Shown piece by piece: positions 25,049 to 34,070 of a DNA stretch of 64,000 bases (the first letter of the stretch is position 1; every line of letters starts with the position of its first letter). The position numbers were made by a program, and so were the translations under genes. The notes beneath the pieces were generated by a model that was not told the origin of the DNA, made no database searches, and was given only the letters and a program-made list of their open reading frames with translations. The stretch covers positions 2,294,001-2,358,000 of the forward strand of contig CBDDII010000003.1 of the NCBI GenBank assembly GCA_965228905.1, read 5' to 3'. Source of the DNA: CALKXV01 sp965228905 (GTDB taxonomy: Bacteria > Pseudomonadota > Alphaproteobacteria > Rhodobacterales > Rhodobacteraceae).

Positions 25049-26176
25049 GTGAGATTTCCCCGCGACCGGGCGCTGATCGAGGAAACGTGCAGGACAGACA
25101 CCGCCATGGCCGAGGTTGACCCGGTGCTCGTGGCGAAACATCTCTCCCCCCTGGACGCGGACGACCACGACATCTTTCTCCTGGCCGCGATGGCGCTGTT
25201 CGCCCTTGCCGGAAACGGCCACACCCGCCTGATGCCCAACAGCGCGGTCGAAACCTTTCCTCTGCGCCTTGTCTGGTCCGACGCAGGGCTTTGGGCGATG
25301 GGCGACACCCCCGCCGAGGTGGTCACCATCAACGGTATTCCCGTGGAAACGATCTTCCAACGCCTGACGCCCTTTCTGGCAGGAACGCCCGCGCGGCAAC
25401 GGGTGATCGGCGGTCTGCCGATGGCATGGCCCGCTGCTCTCACGCGGGCCGGTGTGCCCGACGTCGATGCCATTCGCTACGAAATGACGAACGGCACCGA
25501 ACGCCGCTTTGAAGCCTCCGATTTGGCGCCTGCGCTGACCCATTATCCGATCTTCGAAACCGGATCGCCGGACGGCGCCTCCGACCCATTCGCGACCTTC
25601 CAACACCCCAACACCCTGCGCCTCTCCCGGTTCACCACCAGCGACACCGACGATCTGCCCGCCCGACTTTCCCAAGCGATTGAAACCATCGAAACCTTCC
25701 AACCCGGTCCCGTGATCATCGACCTGCGCGGCAACCCCGGCGGCAACTACCGCGCGCACTTGCCGATCCTCGACGCCCTGAACCCCCGCGCAAAGCACCA
25801 CCGCATCGGCGTCCTTGTCGACCGTTTCACCTTCTCGGCGGCCATCGTCTTTGCCGCCCTCTGCAAACACGACCTCAACGCGACGATCATGGGCGAGGAT
25901 ATGGGCGATAGCGAGGTGTTCCACGCCGAAGGCGACACCACCGAACTGCCCGACACAGGCGCGAAACTCCGCTGGTCCGACGGCTATCACGACTGGCTGA
26001 ACGGAACCGCCAGACCATCGACACCCCCCGAAATCGCCGCCGAGATGACCGCCTGCGGCACGCTCGCCCCGGTCCTGAACACCGTGACACCGCCCGACGC
26101 CCTGGCCAAAGGCCGCGATCCCGCATGGACCGCCGCTATGGACCATTTGAAAGGAAAAAGCACATGCGCGCCCTGA
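25049..26176 (+). CDS. S41-family tail-specific-protease-like protein
   Basis: 375 residues from GTG 25049, one base after the pyrH stop, with AGGA 5 bases ahead; ATG 25106 is an alternative. Motifs of S41 peptidases: AGNGHTRL near residue 55, the strand-turn VIIDLRGNPGGNYRAHLP (about 226-243), and RFTFSAAIVFA around the nucleophilic Ser. There is no PDZ-like module and no signal peptide, unlike periplasmic CtpA. Its last 13 bases overlap dtd. It interrupts the usual pyrH-frr order. A degenerate or intracellular protease is possible; activity is not shown. Confidence 0.7.
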   Translation: MRFPRDRALIEETCRTDTAMAEVDPVLVAKHLSPLDADDHDIFLLAAMALFALAGNGHTRLMPNSAVETFPLRLVWSDAGLWAMGDTPAEVVTINGIPVETIFQRLTPFLAGTPARQRVIGGLPMAWPAALTRAGVPDVDAIRYEMTNGTERRFEASDLAPALTHYPIFETGSPDGASDPFATFQHPNTLRLSRFTTSDTDDLPARLSQAIETIETFQPGPVIIDLRGNPGGNYRAHLPILDALNPRAKHHRIGVLVDRFTFSAAIVFAALCKHDLNATIMGEDMGDSEVFHAEGDTTELPDTGAKLRWSDGYHDWLNGTARPSTPPEIAAEMTACGTLAPVLNTVTPPDALAKGRDPAWTAAMDHLKGKSTCAP

Positions 26177-26607
26177 TCCAACGTGTCAGCCAGGCAAGTG
26201 TGACCGTCGACGGCGAGGTAATCGGCGAAATCGGCGCCGGCCTCTTGATCCTCGCCTGCGCCATGGCTGGCGATCCCCCGAACGCGCCCGAAAAACTTGC
26301 CCTTAAAATCGCGAAACTGCGCATTTTCCCCGACAAGGTGGGGCGCATGAACCTTTCCCTCCTGGATACAGGCCACGCCGCCCTTGTCGTCAGCCAGTTC
26401 ACCCTTGCCGCCGACACCTCGCGCGGCAATCGCCCCGGTTTCTCCACCGCAGCCCCGCCCGAAGAAGGTGCCGAACGGGTCGAAATGCTTGCCCACACGC
26501 TCGAAGCCCTTGGTATCCCTGTCGAAAAGGGCCGCTTCGGAGCCGACATGAAAGTCGCGCTGACAAACGACGGCCCCGTGACCATCTGGATCGACACAGA
26601 AACCTGA
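26164..26607 (+). CDS. dtd: D-aminoacyl-tRNA deacylase
   Basis: 147 residues, the exact size of DTD. It removes D-amino acids (and glycine from tRNA-Ala) from mischarged tRNAs. Motifs: MRALIQRVSQASVTVDGE at the N-terminus, SQFTLAADTSRGNRPGF with the SQxT active motif, and the Gly-cisPro pair in NDGPVTIWIDT at the end. ATG 26164 follows AGGA by 9 bases and lies inside the 3' end of the S41-like gene, so the two are coupled. Confidence 0.95.
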   Translation: MRALIQRVSQASVTVDGEVIGEIGAGLLILACAMAGDPPNAPEKLALKIAKLRIFPDKVGRMNLSLLDTGHAALVVSQFTLAADTSRGNRPGFSTAAPPEEGAERVEMLAHTLEALGIPVEKGRFGADMKVALTNDGPVTIWIDTET

Positions 26608-26730
26608 ACCCTTGGTATCTACACAACGATTGCACAGCAAAACCACGCTTTCTCTATACAATTGCACGGGGTTAACGGTATAGAAGCCGAAAGAACGGCG
26701 GCTTTGCCGCGAAAAAGAGTGACATTGAGC

Positions 26731-27294
26731 ATGGCAGACGACTTTGAACTCGACCTCGACGATCTGGAACGCCGGATGGATGGCGCGATGACGGCCCTGC
26801 GCCAGGAATTCCTGTCCCTGCGCACCGGCAGGGCCTCGGCTTCGATGCTGGAACCGGTGATGGTCGATGCCTACGGGGCCATGACCCCGCTGAACCAGGT
26901 CGGCACCGTCAACGTGCCCGAACCGCGCATGATCACCGTCAATATCTGGGACAAGGGCCTTGTTTCCAAGGCCGAAAAGGCGATCCGCGAAAGCGGGCTT
27001 GGCATCAATCCCGTGGTCGACGGCACGATCATCCGCCTGCCGATCCCTGAATTGAACGAAGAACGCCGCCGCGAACTCAGCAAGGTCGCGGGCCAATACG
27101 CCGAAAATGCCCGTGTCGCGATCCGCAACGTCCGCCGCGACGGGATGGACCAGATTAAAAAGGCGAAATCCGACGGCCTTGGCGAGGACGACCAGAAATT
27201 CTGGGAAAGTGCCGTGCAGGACTCCACCGACAAGGCGATCGAAAAGATCGACGCGGCTCTGGAAAGTAAGCAAGAAGAAATAATGCAGGTGTAA
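26731..27294 (+). CDS. frr: Ribosome recycling factor
   Basis: 187 residues, family size. It splits the post-termination ribosome with EF-G. Typical stretches: LERRMDGAMTALRQEFLSLRTGRAS at the N-terminus, LNQVGTVNVPEPRMITVNIWD, IRESGLGINPVVDG (as AIRESGLGINPVVDG), IRLPIPELNEERRRELSK, ARVAIRNVRRDG and the end EEIMQV. ATG 26731 gives the normal MADDFELD start although the Shine-Dalgarno is weak; the 23-codon open extension ahead has no similarity. The 123-base gap upstream could hold its own promoter. Confidence 0.96.
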   Translation: MADDFELDLDDLERRMDGAMTALRQEFLSLRTGRASASMLEPVMVDAYGAMTPLNQVGTVNVPEPRMITVNIWDKGLVSKAEKAIRESGLGINPVVDGTIIRLPIPELNEERRRELSKVAGQYAENARVAIRNVRRDGMDQIKKAKSDGLGEDDQKFWESAVQDSTDKAIEKIDAALESKQEEIMQV

Positions 27295-27329
27295 GAAGAT
27301 CTTGCGGGGCAGCGATCAGGAGAGCCGGT

Positions 27330-28052
27330 TTGGGCAATCGTAAGGACAGGGCCACGCCCGAGCATGTGGCCATCATCATGGACGGGAACGGGCGCTGGGC
27401 ACAGGCCCGCGGCAAGCCGCGTCTCTTTGGCCATCACGCGGGCGCGCGCCGTGTGCGCGAAATCGTCGAAGCCTGCCCCGATCTTGGCGTCAAGTATCTG
27501 ACAATATTTGCTTTTTCTACTGAAAACTGGAAGCGTACGCAGCTTGAAGTCTCGGGCCTGATGAAGCTGTTCAAGCGTTACCTGATGTCGGAAACCAAGG
27601 AACTGGTCGAAGCGGGCGTGCGCGTGCGTTTCATCGGCGACCGGATCAAGCTGGACGAACGCCTTGTCGCCTTGATGGACGATCTGGAGCTTCTAACCTG
27701 CGACAACGACAAACTGCACCTGACCATCGCGCTGAATTACGGCGGCCGCGACGAGGTGGCCCGCGCCACCAAACGGCTGGCGCGCGAAGTGGCCGCCGGT
27801 CGGATCGACCCCGAAGAGGTTGACGGCGAAACGCTGGCGCGGTTCCTCGATACTTATGTCCTGCCTGACCCCGATCTGGTGATCCGCACGTCGGGCGAGG
27901 CGCGGATTTCCAATTTCCTGCTCTGGCAGTCGGCCTATTCGGAATACGAATTCATCGACACACTCTGGCCAGACTTCACCCGCGATGAATTTGCCCGTGT
28001 GCTGGCGCGTTTCGAACGGCGAGAGCGTCGCTTCGGGGCCGTGCCTGGATGA
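27330..28052 (+). CDS. uppS: Undecaprenyl diphosphate synthase
   Basis: 240 residues; cis-prenyltransferase that makes the C55 carrier lipid for peptidoglycan and polysaccharides. Signature VAIIMDGNGRWAQARG (Asp18 metal/diphosphate site), GHHAGARRVREIV, YLTIFAFSTENWKR and the dimer motif RTSGEARISNFLLWQ are present. The start is TTG 27330: AGGAGAG lies 6 bases ahead and no ATG fits. The stop overlaps cdsA by 4 bases. Confidence 0.95.
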   Translation: MGNRKDRATPEHVAIIMDGNGRWAQARGKPRLFGHHAGARRVREIVEACPDLGVKYLTIFAFSTENWKRTQLEVSGLMKLFKRYLMSETKELVEAGVRVRFIGDRIKLDERLVALMDDLELLTCDNDKLHLTIALNYGGRDEVARATKRLAREVAAGRIDPEEVDGETLARFLDTYVLPDPDLVIRTSGEARISNFLLWQSAYSEYEFIDTLWPDFTRDEFARVLARFERRERRFGAVPG

Positions 28053-28837
28053 CATCCCAGGGGGGGAAGTGGGGCGATCTGGGTCCGCGGCTGTTGTCCG
28101 GGGGGATCGCGGCTGTCCTTGGTCTCTGGATCATGTGGCTGGGCGGCATGGCCTTTCACTTCCTTGTCGCAGTGATCTCGGGCATCATGGTCTGGGAAGT
28201 GGCCCGCATGGTGCAGGCGGGCGAAAAATCCATATACTTCGGGCTGTTGGCAGGCACAGGTCATCTGATCCTGACCAGCTTTCCAATCAGTTACACCTTG
28301 CCTCTGGTCTTCGTACCGGCCCTTCTGGGGATCGGGCAGCTCCAACGCCACAAGGTCTCCTTTGCCCTTTTTACCGTCTCGATCATGATCGCGGGCCTTG
28401 GCCTTGTGATCCTGCGTGACACCTACGGGTTCATCTGGGTCGCCTGGTTGGCCCTCGTGGTGATTGCCTCTGACGTTCTGGGATATTTTGCAGGCAAGGT
28501 GATCGGCGGGCCAAAATTCTGGCCCAAGGTCTCGCCCAAGAAAACCTGGTCGGGCACGCTGGCCGGATGGCTGGGCGCGGCGCTTGTGGCCTTTGTCTAT
28601 GTCATGATGGGCTACGCAGGCTGGCAATTGGTCAGCATTTCCATCGCAATCGCCATCGCAGGGCAGATGGGGGATGTCGCCGAAAGTGCGTTGAAGCGAC
28701 GCTCGGGCGTGAAGGACAGTTCCAATATCCTGCCGGGGCACGGCGGCATGTTCGACCGTTTCGATGCCATGCTGGGCGCCTCGCTTTTCCTTCTGGTGAT
28801 CGGGCGCATCATTCCCTTCCCGCCGGTGCCGCTGTGA
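28049..28837 (+). CDS. cdsA: Phosphatidate cytidylyltransferase
   Basis: 262 residues with seven to eight hydrophobic segments in the inner membrane. The CdsA signature is present near the C-terminus (SALKRRSGVKDSSNILPGHGG, shown here in part) together with ASDVLGYFAGKVIGG and PKKTWSGTLAG, the CTP/Mg2+ binding parts. It makes CDP-diacylglycerol for all phospholipids. Overlaps uppS at its start and dxr at its stop. Confidence 0.95.
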   Translation: MTSQGGKWGDLGPRLLSGGIAAVLGLWIMWLGGMAFHFLVAVISGIMVWEVARMVQAGEKSIYFGLLAGTGHLILTSFPISYTLPLVFVPALLGIGQLQRHKVSFALFTVSIMIAGLGLVILRDTYGFIWVAWLALVVIASDVLGYFAGKVIGGPKFWPKVSPKKTWSGTLAGWLGAALVAFVYVMMGYAGWQLVSISIAIAIAGQMGDVAESALKRRSGVKDSSNILPGHGGMFDRFDAMLGASLFLLVIGRIIPFPPVPL

Positions 28838-30000
28838 CACGCCGCATCTCGATCTTCGGCGCGACCGGCTCCATCGGGGAAAGCACGCTGGCGCTTTTGC
28901 GTCTTGATTCAACGGCTTACAAGGTTGTAGCCCTGACCGGCGGTCACAATATCGCCGCACTGGCCAAAGCCGCGCGCGAATTCAATGCCGAGATCGCCGT
29001 CACCGCCTTCGACGACAGGCTGGACGACCTCCGTGACGCCCTCTCCGGCACCGGCATCGCATGTGCCGCCGGAGAAGCGGCCCTTTGCGAAGCCGCCAGC
29101 CGCCCCGCAGATTGGATCATGTCCGCCATTGTCGGCGCGGCTGGCCTACCACCGGGGCTGAAGGCGCTGGAACAGGGCACGACCCTCGCGCTCGCCAACA
29201 AGGAAAGCCTTGTCACCGCAGGCCCGCTTCTGCTGGAAACCGCCCGCAAATATGGCGCAACCATCCTGCCGGTCGACAGCGAACACTCCGCCGTCTTCCA
29301 GGCCCTGAACGGCGAGAAACTCGATACCGTCGAGCGCATCATCATCACCGCCTCGGGCGGGGCCTTCCGCGACTGGCCGTTGGACAAACTGGCCAATGCC
29401 ACGCCGGAACAGGCCGCAAACCACCCGAACTGGGACATGGGTCAGCGCATCACCATCGACAGTGCTTCGATGTTCAACAAGGCTCTGGAACTCATTGAAA
29501 CACGGGAATTTTTCGGCGTCACACCCGGGCAGATCGAAACCGTCATCCACCCCGAAAGCTTGATCCACGCGCTGGTCGGCTTCCGCGACAAGGGCCTGAT
29601 CGCCCATGTCGGCCCGCCCGACATGCGCCATGCCATCGGTTATGCGCTCGGCTATCCCAACCGGCCGGACCTGCCGCTGGAAAGGCTCGACCTGACCCAA
29701 ATCGGCCAGTTCACCTTCCGCGCCCCCGATCCCGCGCGATACCCCGCCCTGACCATCGCGCGCGAAGTGATGGAACTGCGCGGTCTGGCCGGTGCCGTCT
29801 TCAACGGGGCCAAGGAAGCGGCCCTTGACGGCTTCATCGACCACCGCATTTCCTTCACCGACATGGCCCCGACTGTCGGCAATGTGATCGAAAAGATGTC
29901 AGGGGATGGTCTAGGAAAGGCCGCGATTACACTTGATTCTGTGCGCGAGGCGGACCAGATGGCGCGTATACGCGCTTTCGAGTTCATGGCAGCACGATAA
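28834..30000 (+). CDS. dxr: 1-deoxy-D-xylulose-5-phosphate reductoisomerase
   Basis: 388 residues, family size. NADPH-binding start ISIFGATGSIGESTLALLR; catalytic and metal residues in LANKESLVTAG, PVDSEHSAVFQAL and SASMFNKALELIETREFFG; the flexible lid region GGAFRDWPLDKL is also seen. The enzyme makes 2-C-methyl-erythritol 4-phosphate in the isoprenoid pathway that feeds UppS. The start is GTG 28834, overlapping the cdsA stop; it is the only start that gives the normal N-terminus. Confidence 0.96.
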   Translation: MTRRISIFGATGSIGESTLALLRLDSTAYKVVALTGGHNIAALAKAAREFNAEIAVTAFDDRLDDLRDALSGTGIACAAGEAALCEAASRPADWIMSAIVGAAGLPPGLKALEQGTTLALANKESLVTAGPLLLETARKYGATILPVDSEHSAVFQALNGEKLDTVERIIITASGGAFRDWPLDKLANATPEQAANHPNWDMGQRITIDSASMFNKALELIETREFFGVTPGQIETVIHPESLIHALVGFRDKGLIAHVGPPDMRHAIGYALGYPNRPDLPLERLDLTQIGQFTFRAPDPARYPALTIAREVMELRGLAGAVFNGAKEAALDGFIDHRISFTDMAPTVGNVIEKMSGDGLGKAAITLDSVREADQMARIRAFEFMAAR

Positions 30001-30018
30001 CAACAGGACAAACGTTCC

Positions 30019-31371
30019 TTGGATATTGCAGCACTGATCCCCACATTCGGCAACCTTGTGTTCACCATCGCGGCCTTCATCGTCGCGCTTTCGGTGATCA
30101 TCGCGATCCACGAATACGGCCATTACATTGTCGGGCGCTGGTCCGGCATCAAGGCCGAGGTGTTTTCGCTCGGCTTCGGCCCGGTGCTGGCATCGCGCGT
30201 CGACAAGCATGGCACCAAGTGGCAAGTCGCGGCCCTTCCTTTCGGCGGCTACGTGAAATTCAAGGGCGATCAGGGCGCGGCCTCAAACCCGGACGAAGAA
30301 TTCATGTCCGCGCTTTCCCCCGAGGAAAGGCGCGAAACCATGCACGGCGCACCGCTCTGGGCGCGGGCTGCCACGGTTTTCGCCGGGCCCCTGTTCAACT
30401 TCATCCTGTCCTTCCTGATTTTCTTTGCCTTCGTCATGTACTACGGCGTCGAACGCGAACCCCTGGTGATCGAAGAGGTCAAGGCGACACCCCACGGCAT
30501 TTCCGAATTGCAGCCGGGTGACATGATCCTGGGCATCGGCGGGTTGCAGGCCGACAGCCGCGAGACTCTTGGCGACGCGGCCGAGGCTCTGACGCCCGCA
30601 ACCACCATCGACTATCTGGTCGAACGCGACGGCGCGGAAATCACCGTAAAGGGCCCCTGGCTGTCACCGCCCGCCGCATCGGGCTTTTCGCTGGATTCCG
30701 CGGCCGAGGAAGCGGGGATGCAGGAAGGCGACGTCGTGGTCTCGATCAACGGCAATCCGGTCTTCGACTTCGAAGAACTGAACTCTGCCACCCGCAATTC
30801 CGAAGGCAACACGCTGACCCTGGGCGTCTGGCGCGACGGCGAGGCTCTGACCTTTGACGTCACCCCAAGAAAGCAGGACACCCAGAACCGCGAAGGCGAA
30901 TTCGAAACCCGCTACCTGATCGGCATGACGGGCGGACCGACCAGCATCTTTTCCTTCGAAAGCGAAACGCCGGGGCTGATCGACGCGACCTATTACAGCG
31001 GTGTGCGGCTCTGGACGATTTTGGAAGGCAGCGTGAAGGGGCTTTACAGCGTCGTCACCGCCAAGATCTCGACCTGCGCCGTCTCGGGGCCGATCACCAT
31101 CGCCAAAACCTCGGGGCAGGTGGCCGCGAAAGGGCTTGCCGATTTCATCTTCTTCGTCGCCTTCATCTCGGCCGCCGTGGGGTTCATCAACCTCTTTCCC
31201 GTACCGGTTCTGGACGGCGGGCACCTTGTGTTCCACGCCTGGGAAGCCCTGACCGGACGCCCGCCAAGCGATCGCGCCCTCAATGTCATGATGGGGGCGG
31301 GATTGTTTCTGGTCGGCAGTTTGATGGTCTTCGCCTTTGGAAACGACATCTGGTGCCGATTCCTGATGTGA
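30019..31371 (+). CDS. rseP: Site-2 protease RseP
   Basis: 450 residues. The zinc motif HEYGH lies in span 1 (His31, Glu32, His35) and the third ligand in PVLDGGHL (Asp399). Between them are two PDZ domains (about 125-200 and 205-285: LQPGDMILGIGG, MQEGDVVVSINGNPV). Four membrane spans. It cleaves anti-sigma factors and leftover signal peptides in the inner membrane. The start is TTG 30019, with AGGA about 11 bases ahead. The upstream neighbour is dxr (18-base gap) and bamA follows, the usual envelope-biogenesis order. Confidence 0.95.
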   Translation: MDIAALIPTFGNLVFTIAAFIVALSVIIAIHEYGHYIVGRWSGIKAEVFSLGFGPVLASRVDKHGTKWQVAALPFGGYVKFKGDQGAASNPDEEFMSALSPEERRETMHGAPLWARAATVFAGPLFNFILSFLIFFAFVMYYGVEREPLVIEEVKATPHGISELQPGDMILGIGGLQADSRETLGDAAEALTPATTIDYLVERDGAEITVKGPWLSPPAASGFSLDSAAEEAGMQEGDVVVSINGNPVFDFEELNSATRNSEGNTLTLGVWRDGEALTFDVTPRKQDTQNREGEFETRYLIGMTGGPTSIFSFESETPGLIDATYYSGVRLWTILEGSVKGLYSVVTAKISTCAVSGPITIAKTSGQVAAKGLADFIFFVAFISAAVGFINLFPVPVLDGGHLVFHAWEALTGRPPSDRALNVMMGAGLFLVGSLMVFAFGNDIWCRFLM

Positions 31372-31519
31372 CCTCAACCATTAGCGGATTTCCGCCGGTT
31401 GGTGGCAAAAAGGCACGTTTTTAACCATCCCGTCACGCAAGTGCCGTTCGCCTGCCCAAATCGCGTCACATTTGCTTTCTAGCAATGGGGGTACGAACTC
31501 CTATTACGGGACAAATCCG

Positions 31520-31645
31520 ATGCAAACGCTTCAAAAAGGCTACAAGGGGCTAGAACTGTTGGTGGAAGTGAACCTGGACCGGTTCCTCATTCCGCTGGCA
31601 CTGGCTGCCGCGTTGTTCCTTGGGGCCTACGTCGGAAGCCTTTAG
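31520..31645 (+). CDS. 41-residue single-span membrane peptide
   Basis: A short open frame between rseP and bamA. N-terminal half is amphipathic and charged (MQTLQKGYKGLELLVEVN), the rest is one hydrophobic span ending GAYVGSL. The codon choice agrees with neighbouring genes, and a GGGA element lies 9 bases ahead of the ATG. It is followed by an (AC)7 tract and a strong terminator, so it ends its own transcript before bamA. I do not recognise the family. It could be a stress-type small membrane protein. Confidence 0.5.
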   Translation: MQTLQKGYKGLELLVEVNLDRFLIPLALAAALFLGAYVGSL

Positions 31646-31661
31646 GCCCTTCGGTACGCTT

Positions 31662-31675
31662 ACACACACACACAC
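31662..31675. repeat. (AC)7 dinucleotide repeat
   Basis: Seven AC units 17 bases after the small membrane ORF and 13 bases before the hairpin. It is a potential slippage site but lies outside any coding frame. Confidence 0.7.
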
Positions 31676-31687
31676 TCACTCGTCAGG

Positions 31688-31720
31688 CGCCGCCCCATTT
31701 CGGGCGGCGTCAGTCATTTT
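31688..31720 (+). terminator. Intrinsic terminator before bamA
   Basis: Perfect 8-base stem CGCCGCCC (31688-31695) with GGGCGGCG (31702-31709), 6-base loop, then TTTT at 31717-31720. It separates the small membrane ORF from bamA, which therefore probably has its own promoter in 31,721-31,781. Confidence 0.7.
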
Positions 31721-31781
31721 GACAGCGTCAGAGAATCCCTCTACCTAGAAGGGAAACAAAGTAACTCGTGGGGCGGGCAGC

Positions 31782-34070
31782 ATGAACGGGGCGGTATCCT
31801 TCCATTTAAGGGTTTTCGCGTTTCTGGCATTCAGTGTCATTTCATTCGGACTGGCCGAAGCCCAGACCCGGTTGAACGCGATTTCGGTCGAAGGCAATGC
31901 ACGCATTCCCGACGCTTCGATCATCAGCTTTTCGGGCCTGACACCCGGTGAGGTTGCGACGGACGGACAGTTGAACGACGCGGTGCAGGGCATCATGGGC
32001 TCTGGCCTGTTCGAAACGGCCCAGATCGTGCCGACCAACAGCGGCATCCGCATCGTGGTCGTCGAACGCCCCACGATCAGCCGCATCAACATCGAAGGCA
32101 ACCGCCGGGTCGACGACGAAGTGCTGCTCGAAGTCATCACGTCGTCGCCGCGCAGGGTCTATTCACCCTCGGTCGCGGCGGCCGATGCCTCCGCCATCGC
32201 CGACGCCTATTCCTCCGCGGCCCGCCAGGCTGCAAATGTCACGCCCCGTATCATCCGTCGGTCGGACAACCGTGTGGACCTGGTGTTCGAAGTATCCGAG
32301 GGCAGGGTGGTCGAAAACGAACGTATCAGTTTCGTCGGCAACCGCCGCTATTCCGACCGCCGCCTGCGCCGCGTGATCGAAACGAAACAGGCCGGTTTCC
32401 TACGCAGCATCATTGGCAGCGATACCTATATCCCCGAACGCATCATTTTCGACCGCCAGCTTCTGGTCGATTTCTACCGGTCGCGCGGCTACGTGGATTT
32501 CCAGATCCTCGATGTTGCCACCGAACTGTCGCGCGAACGCGACGCCACCTTCGTCACGTTCAACGTCCGCGAAGGCCAATCCTACAACGTCGGCCGGATC
32601 TCGGTTTCCAGCGAATTCGCCAATGTCGACCTCCAGGAATACGAACGCGCCCTTCGGGTCCGTTCGGGTCAAACCTGGTCGCCCTCGCTGATCGAGGAAC
32701 AGATCGAACGGCTAGAGCGGCTGGCCCTGCGCCAGGGCCTCGATTTCCTGCGCGTCGATCCCCGTATCACCCGCAACAACCGCGACCTGACGCTGGACGT
32801 CGAATTCGCGCTGGTGCGTGGCCCCCGGGTTTTCGTTGAGCGCATCGACATCGAAGGCAACCAGACCACGCTTGACCGCGTGATCCGTCGCCAGTTCGAC
32901 ACCGTCGAGGGCGATCCCTTCAACCCCCGCGAAATCCGCAACGCCGCCGAGCGCATCCGCGCCCTGGGCTTCTTTTCCACCGCCGACGTGCAAACCCGGC
33001 AGGGCACCTCGCAGGATCAGATTATCGTCGATGTGGATGTCGAGGAACAGCCGACCGGCAGCCTGACCTTCGGCGGCAGTTACAGTGACGACAGCGGTTT
33101 CGCGCTTCTGGTCAACTTTTCCGAACGCAATTTCCTCGGACGCGGCCAGCGCATCGCGGTCAACGTCGAATCCGGCGACGAGACCTCGCAAACCACTTTC
33201 TCCTTCACCGAACCGGCCTTCCTGGGCCGGGAATTGGCCTTCGGGATCAACATCGGTTACGTGACCGAAGCCTACGACAACGCGAGCTATGACACGAAAG
33301 TTGCCAAGATCTCGCCCTCGCTGGCCTTTCCCGTCACCGAAAACTCGCGCCTTTCGCTCTACTACGAACTGTCCGACAACGAGATCCTGAACATCGACGC
33401 CGACAGCTCGCCGATCATCCAGGCCGAGGCCGGCAACGAGCTTCGCAGTGCAATCGGTTATCGCTACACGCTTGACCTGCTGCGCGGCGGCCTTAACCCG
33501 AACCGGGGCGTGCGCCTGACCTTCGGCCAGGAACTGGCGGGGTTCGGTGGCGATTCCGAATATCTGAAGACCACCGCGCAAGTCGTGGCCGAGCGTGAGG
33601 TCTGGAACGACGAAGTCACCATCCGCGCCATCTTCGAAGCCGGACACCTCAGTTCGCTCGGCGGCAGCACCAGCCGGGTGACCGACCGTTTCTTCGTCGG
33701 CACCCGCCAGTTGCGCGGCTTTGAATCCCGTGGCATCGGCCCGCGTGACACCGGGGCAGGGAACTCGGACGTCCTTGGCGGAAACTCCTATGCCTCGCTC
33801 AGGTTCGAAGCCGACTTTCCGCTGCCCCTTCCCGCCGAATACGGCGTTTCGGGCGGGGTGTTCTATGACATGGCCTCGCTCTGGGATCTGGACAACGTGA
33901 ACGGCGCGGCCGTCGTGGACGACAGCTTTGAACTTCGTTCGGCCATCGGCGTTTCGCTTCTGTGGGACACGCCGATCGGCCCCCTGCGGATGAATTTTGC
34001 CAAACCGATCAAGGAAAACGCGCTGGACGAAACCAGCTCTTTCGATGTCACGATCTCGACCACCTTCTAG
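31782..34070 (+). CDS. bamA: Outer-membrane assembly protein BamA
   Basis: 762 residues. An N-terminal signal peptide (to about residue 28, SFGLAEAQT) is followed by five POTRA domains (about 28-350; LNAISVEGNARIPDAS, ISRINIEGNRRVDDE, ERISFVGNRRYSDRR, YNVGRISV, VFVERIDIEGNQTT) and a 16-strand barrel that ends in aromatic Phe (TISTTF), the BAM recognition signal. The VRGF-like motif of the family appears as QLRGFESRGIGPRD. It inserts outer-membrane proteins. The skp-like gene overlaps its end by 26 bases. Confidence 0.97.
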   Translation: MNGAVSFHLRVFAFLAFSVISFGLAEAQTRLNAISVEGNARIPDASIISFSGLTPGEVATDGQLNDAVQGIMGSGLFETAQIVPTNSGIRIVVVERPTISRINIEGNRRVDDEVLLEVITSSPRRVYSPSVAAADASAIADAYSSAARQAANVTPRIIRRSDNRVDLVFEVSEGRVVENERISFVGNRRYSDRRLRRVIETKQAGFLRSIIGSDTYIPERIIFDRQLLVDFYRSRGYVDFQILDVATELSRERDATFVTFNVREGQSYNVGRISVSSEFANVDLQEYERALRVRSGQTWSPSLIEEQIERLERLALRQGLDFLRVDPRITRNNRDLTLDVEFALVRGPRVFVERIDIEGNQTTLDRVIRRQFDTVEGDPFNPREIRNAAERIRALGFFSTADVQTRQGTSQDQIIVDVDVEEQPTGSLTFGGSYSDDSGFALLVNFSERNFLGRGQRIAVNVESGDETSQTTFSFTEPAFLGRELAFGINIGYVTEAYDNASYDTKVAKISPSLAFPVTENSRLSLYYELSDNEILNIDADSSPIIQAEAGNELRSAIGYRYTLDLLRGGLNPNRGVRLTFGQELAGFGGDSEYLKTTAQVVAEREVWNDEVTIRAIFEAGHLSSLGGSTSRVTDRFFVGTRQLRGFESRGIGPRDTGAGNSDVLGGNSYASLRFEADFPLPLPAEYGVSGGVFYDMASLWDLDNVNGAAVVDDSFELRSAIGVSLLWDTPIGPLRMNFAKPIKENALDETSSFDVTISTTF

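Noticed and set aside
26630..26660. Promoter-like TTGCAC / TATACA pair before frr
   Set aside because: Spacer of 19 bases is too long for confidence; left out of the feature list.
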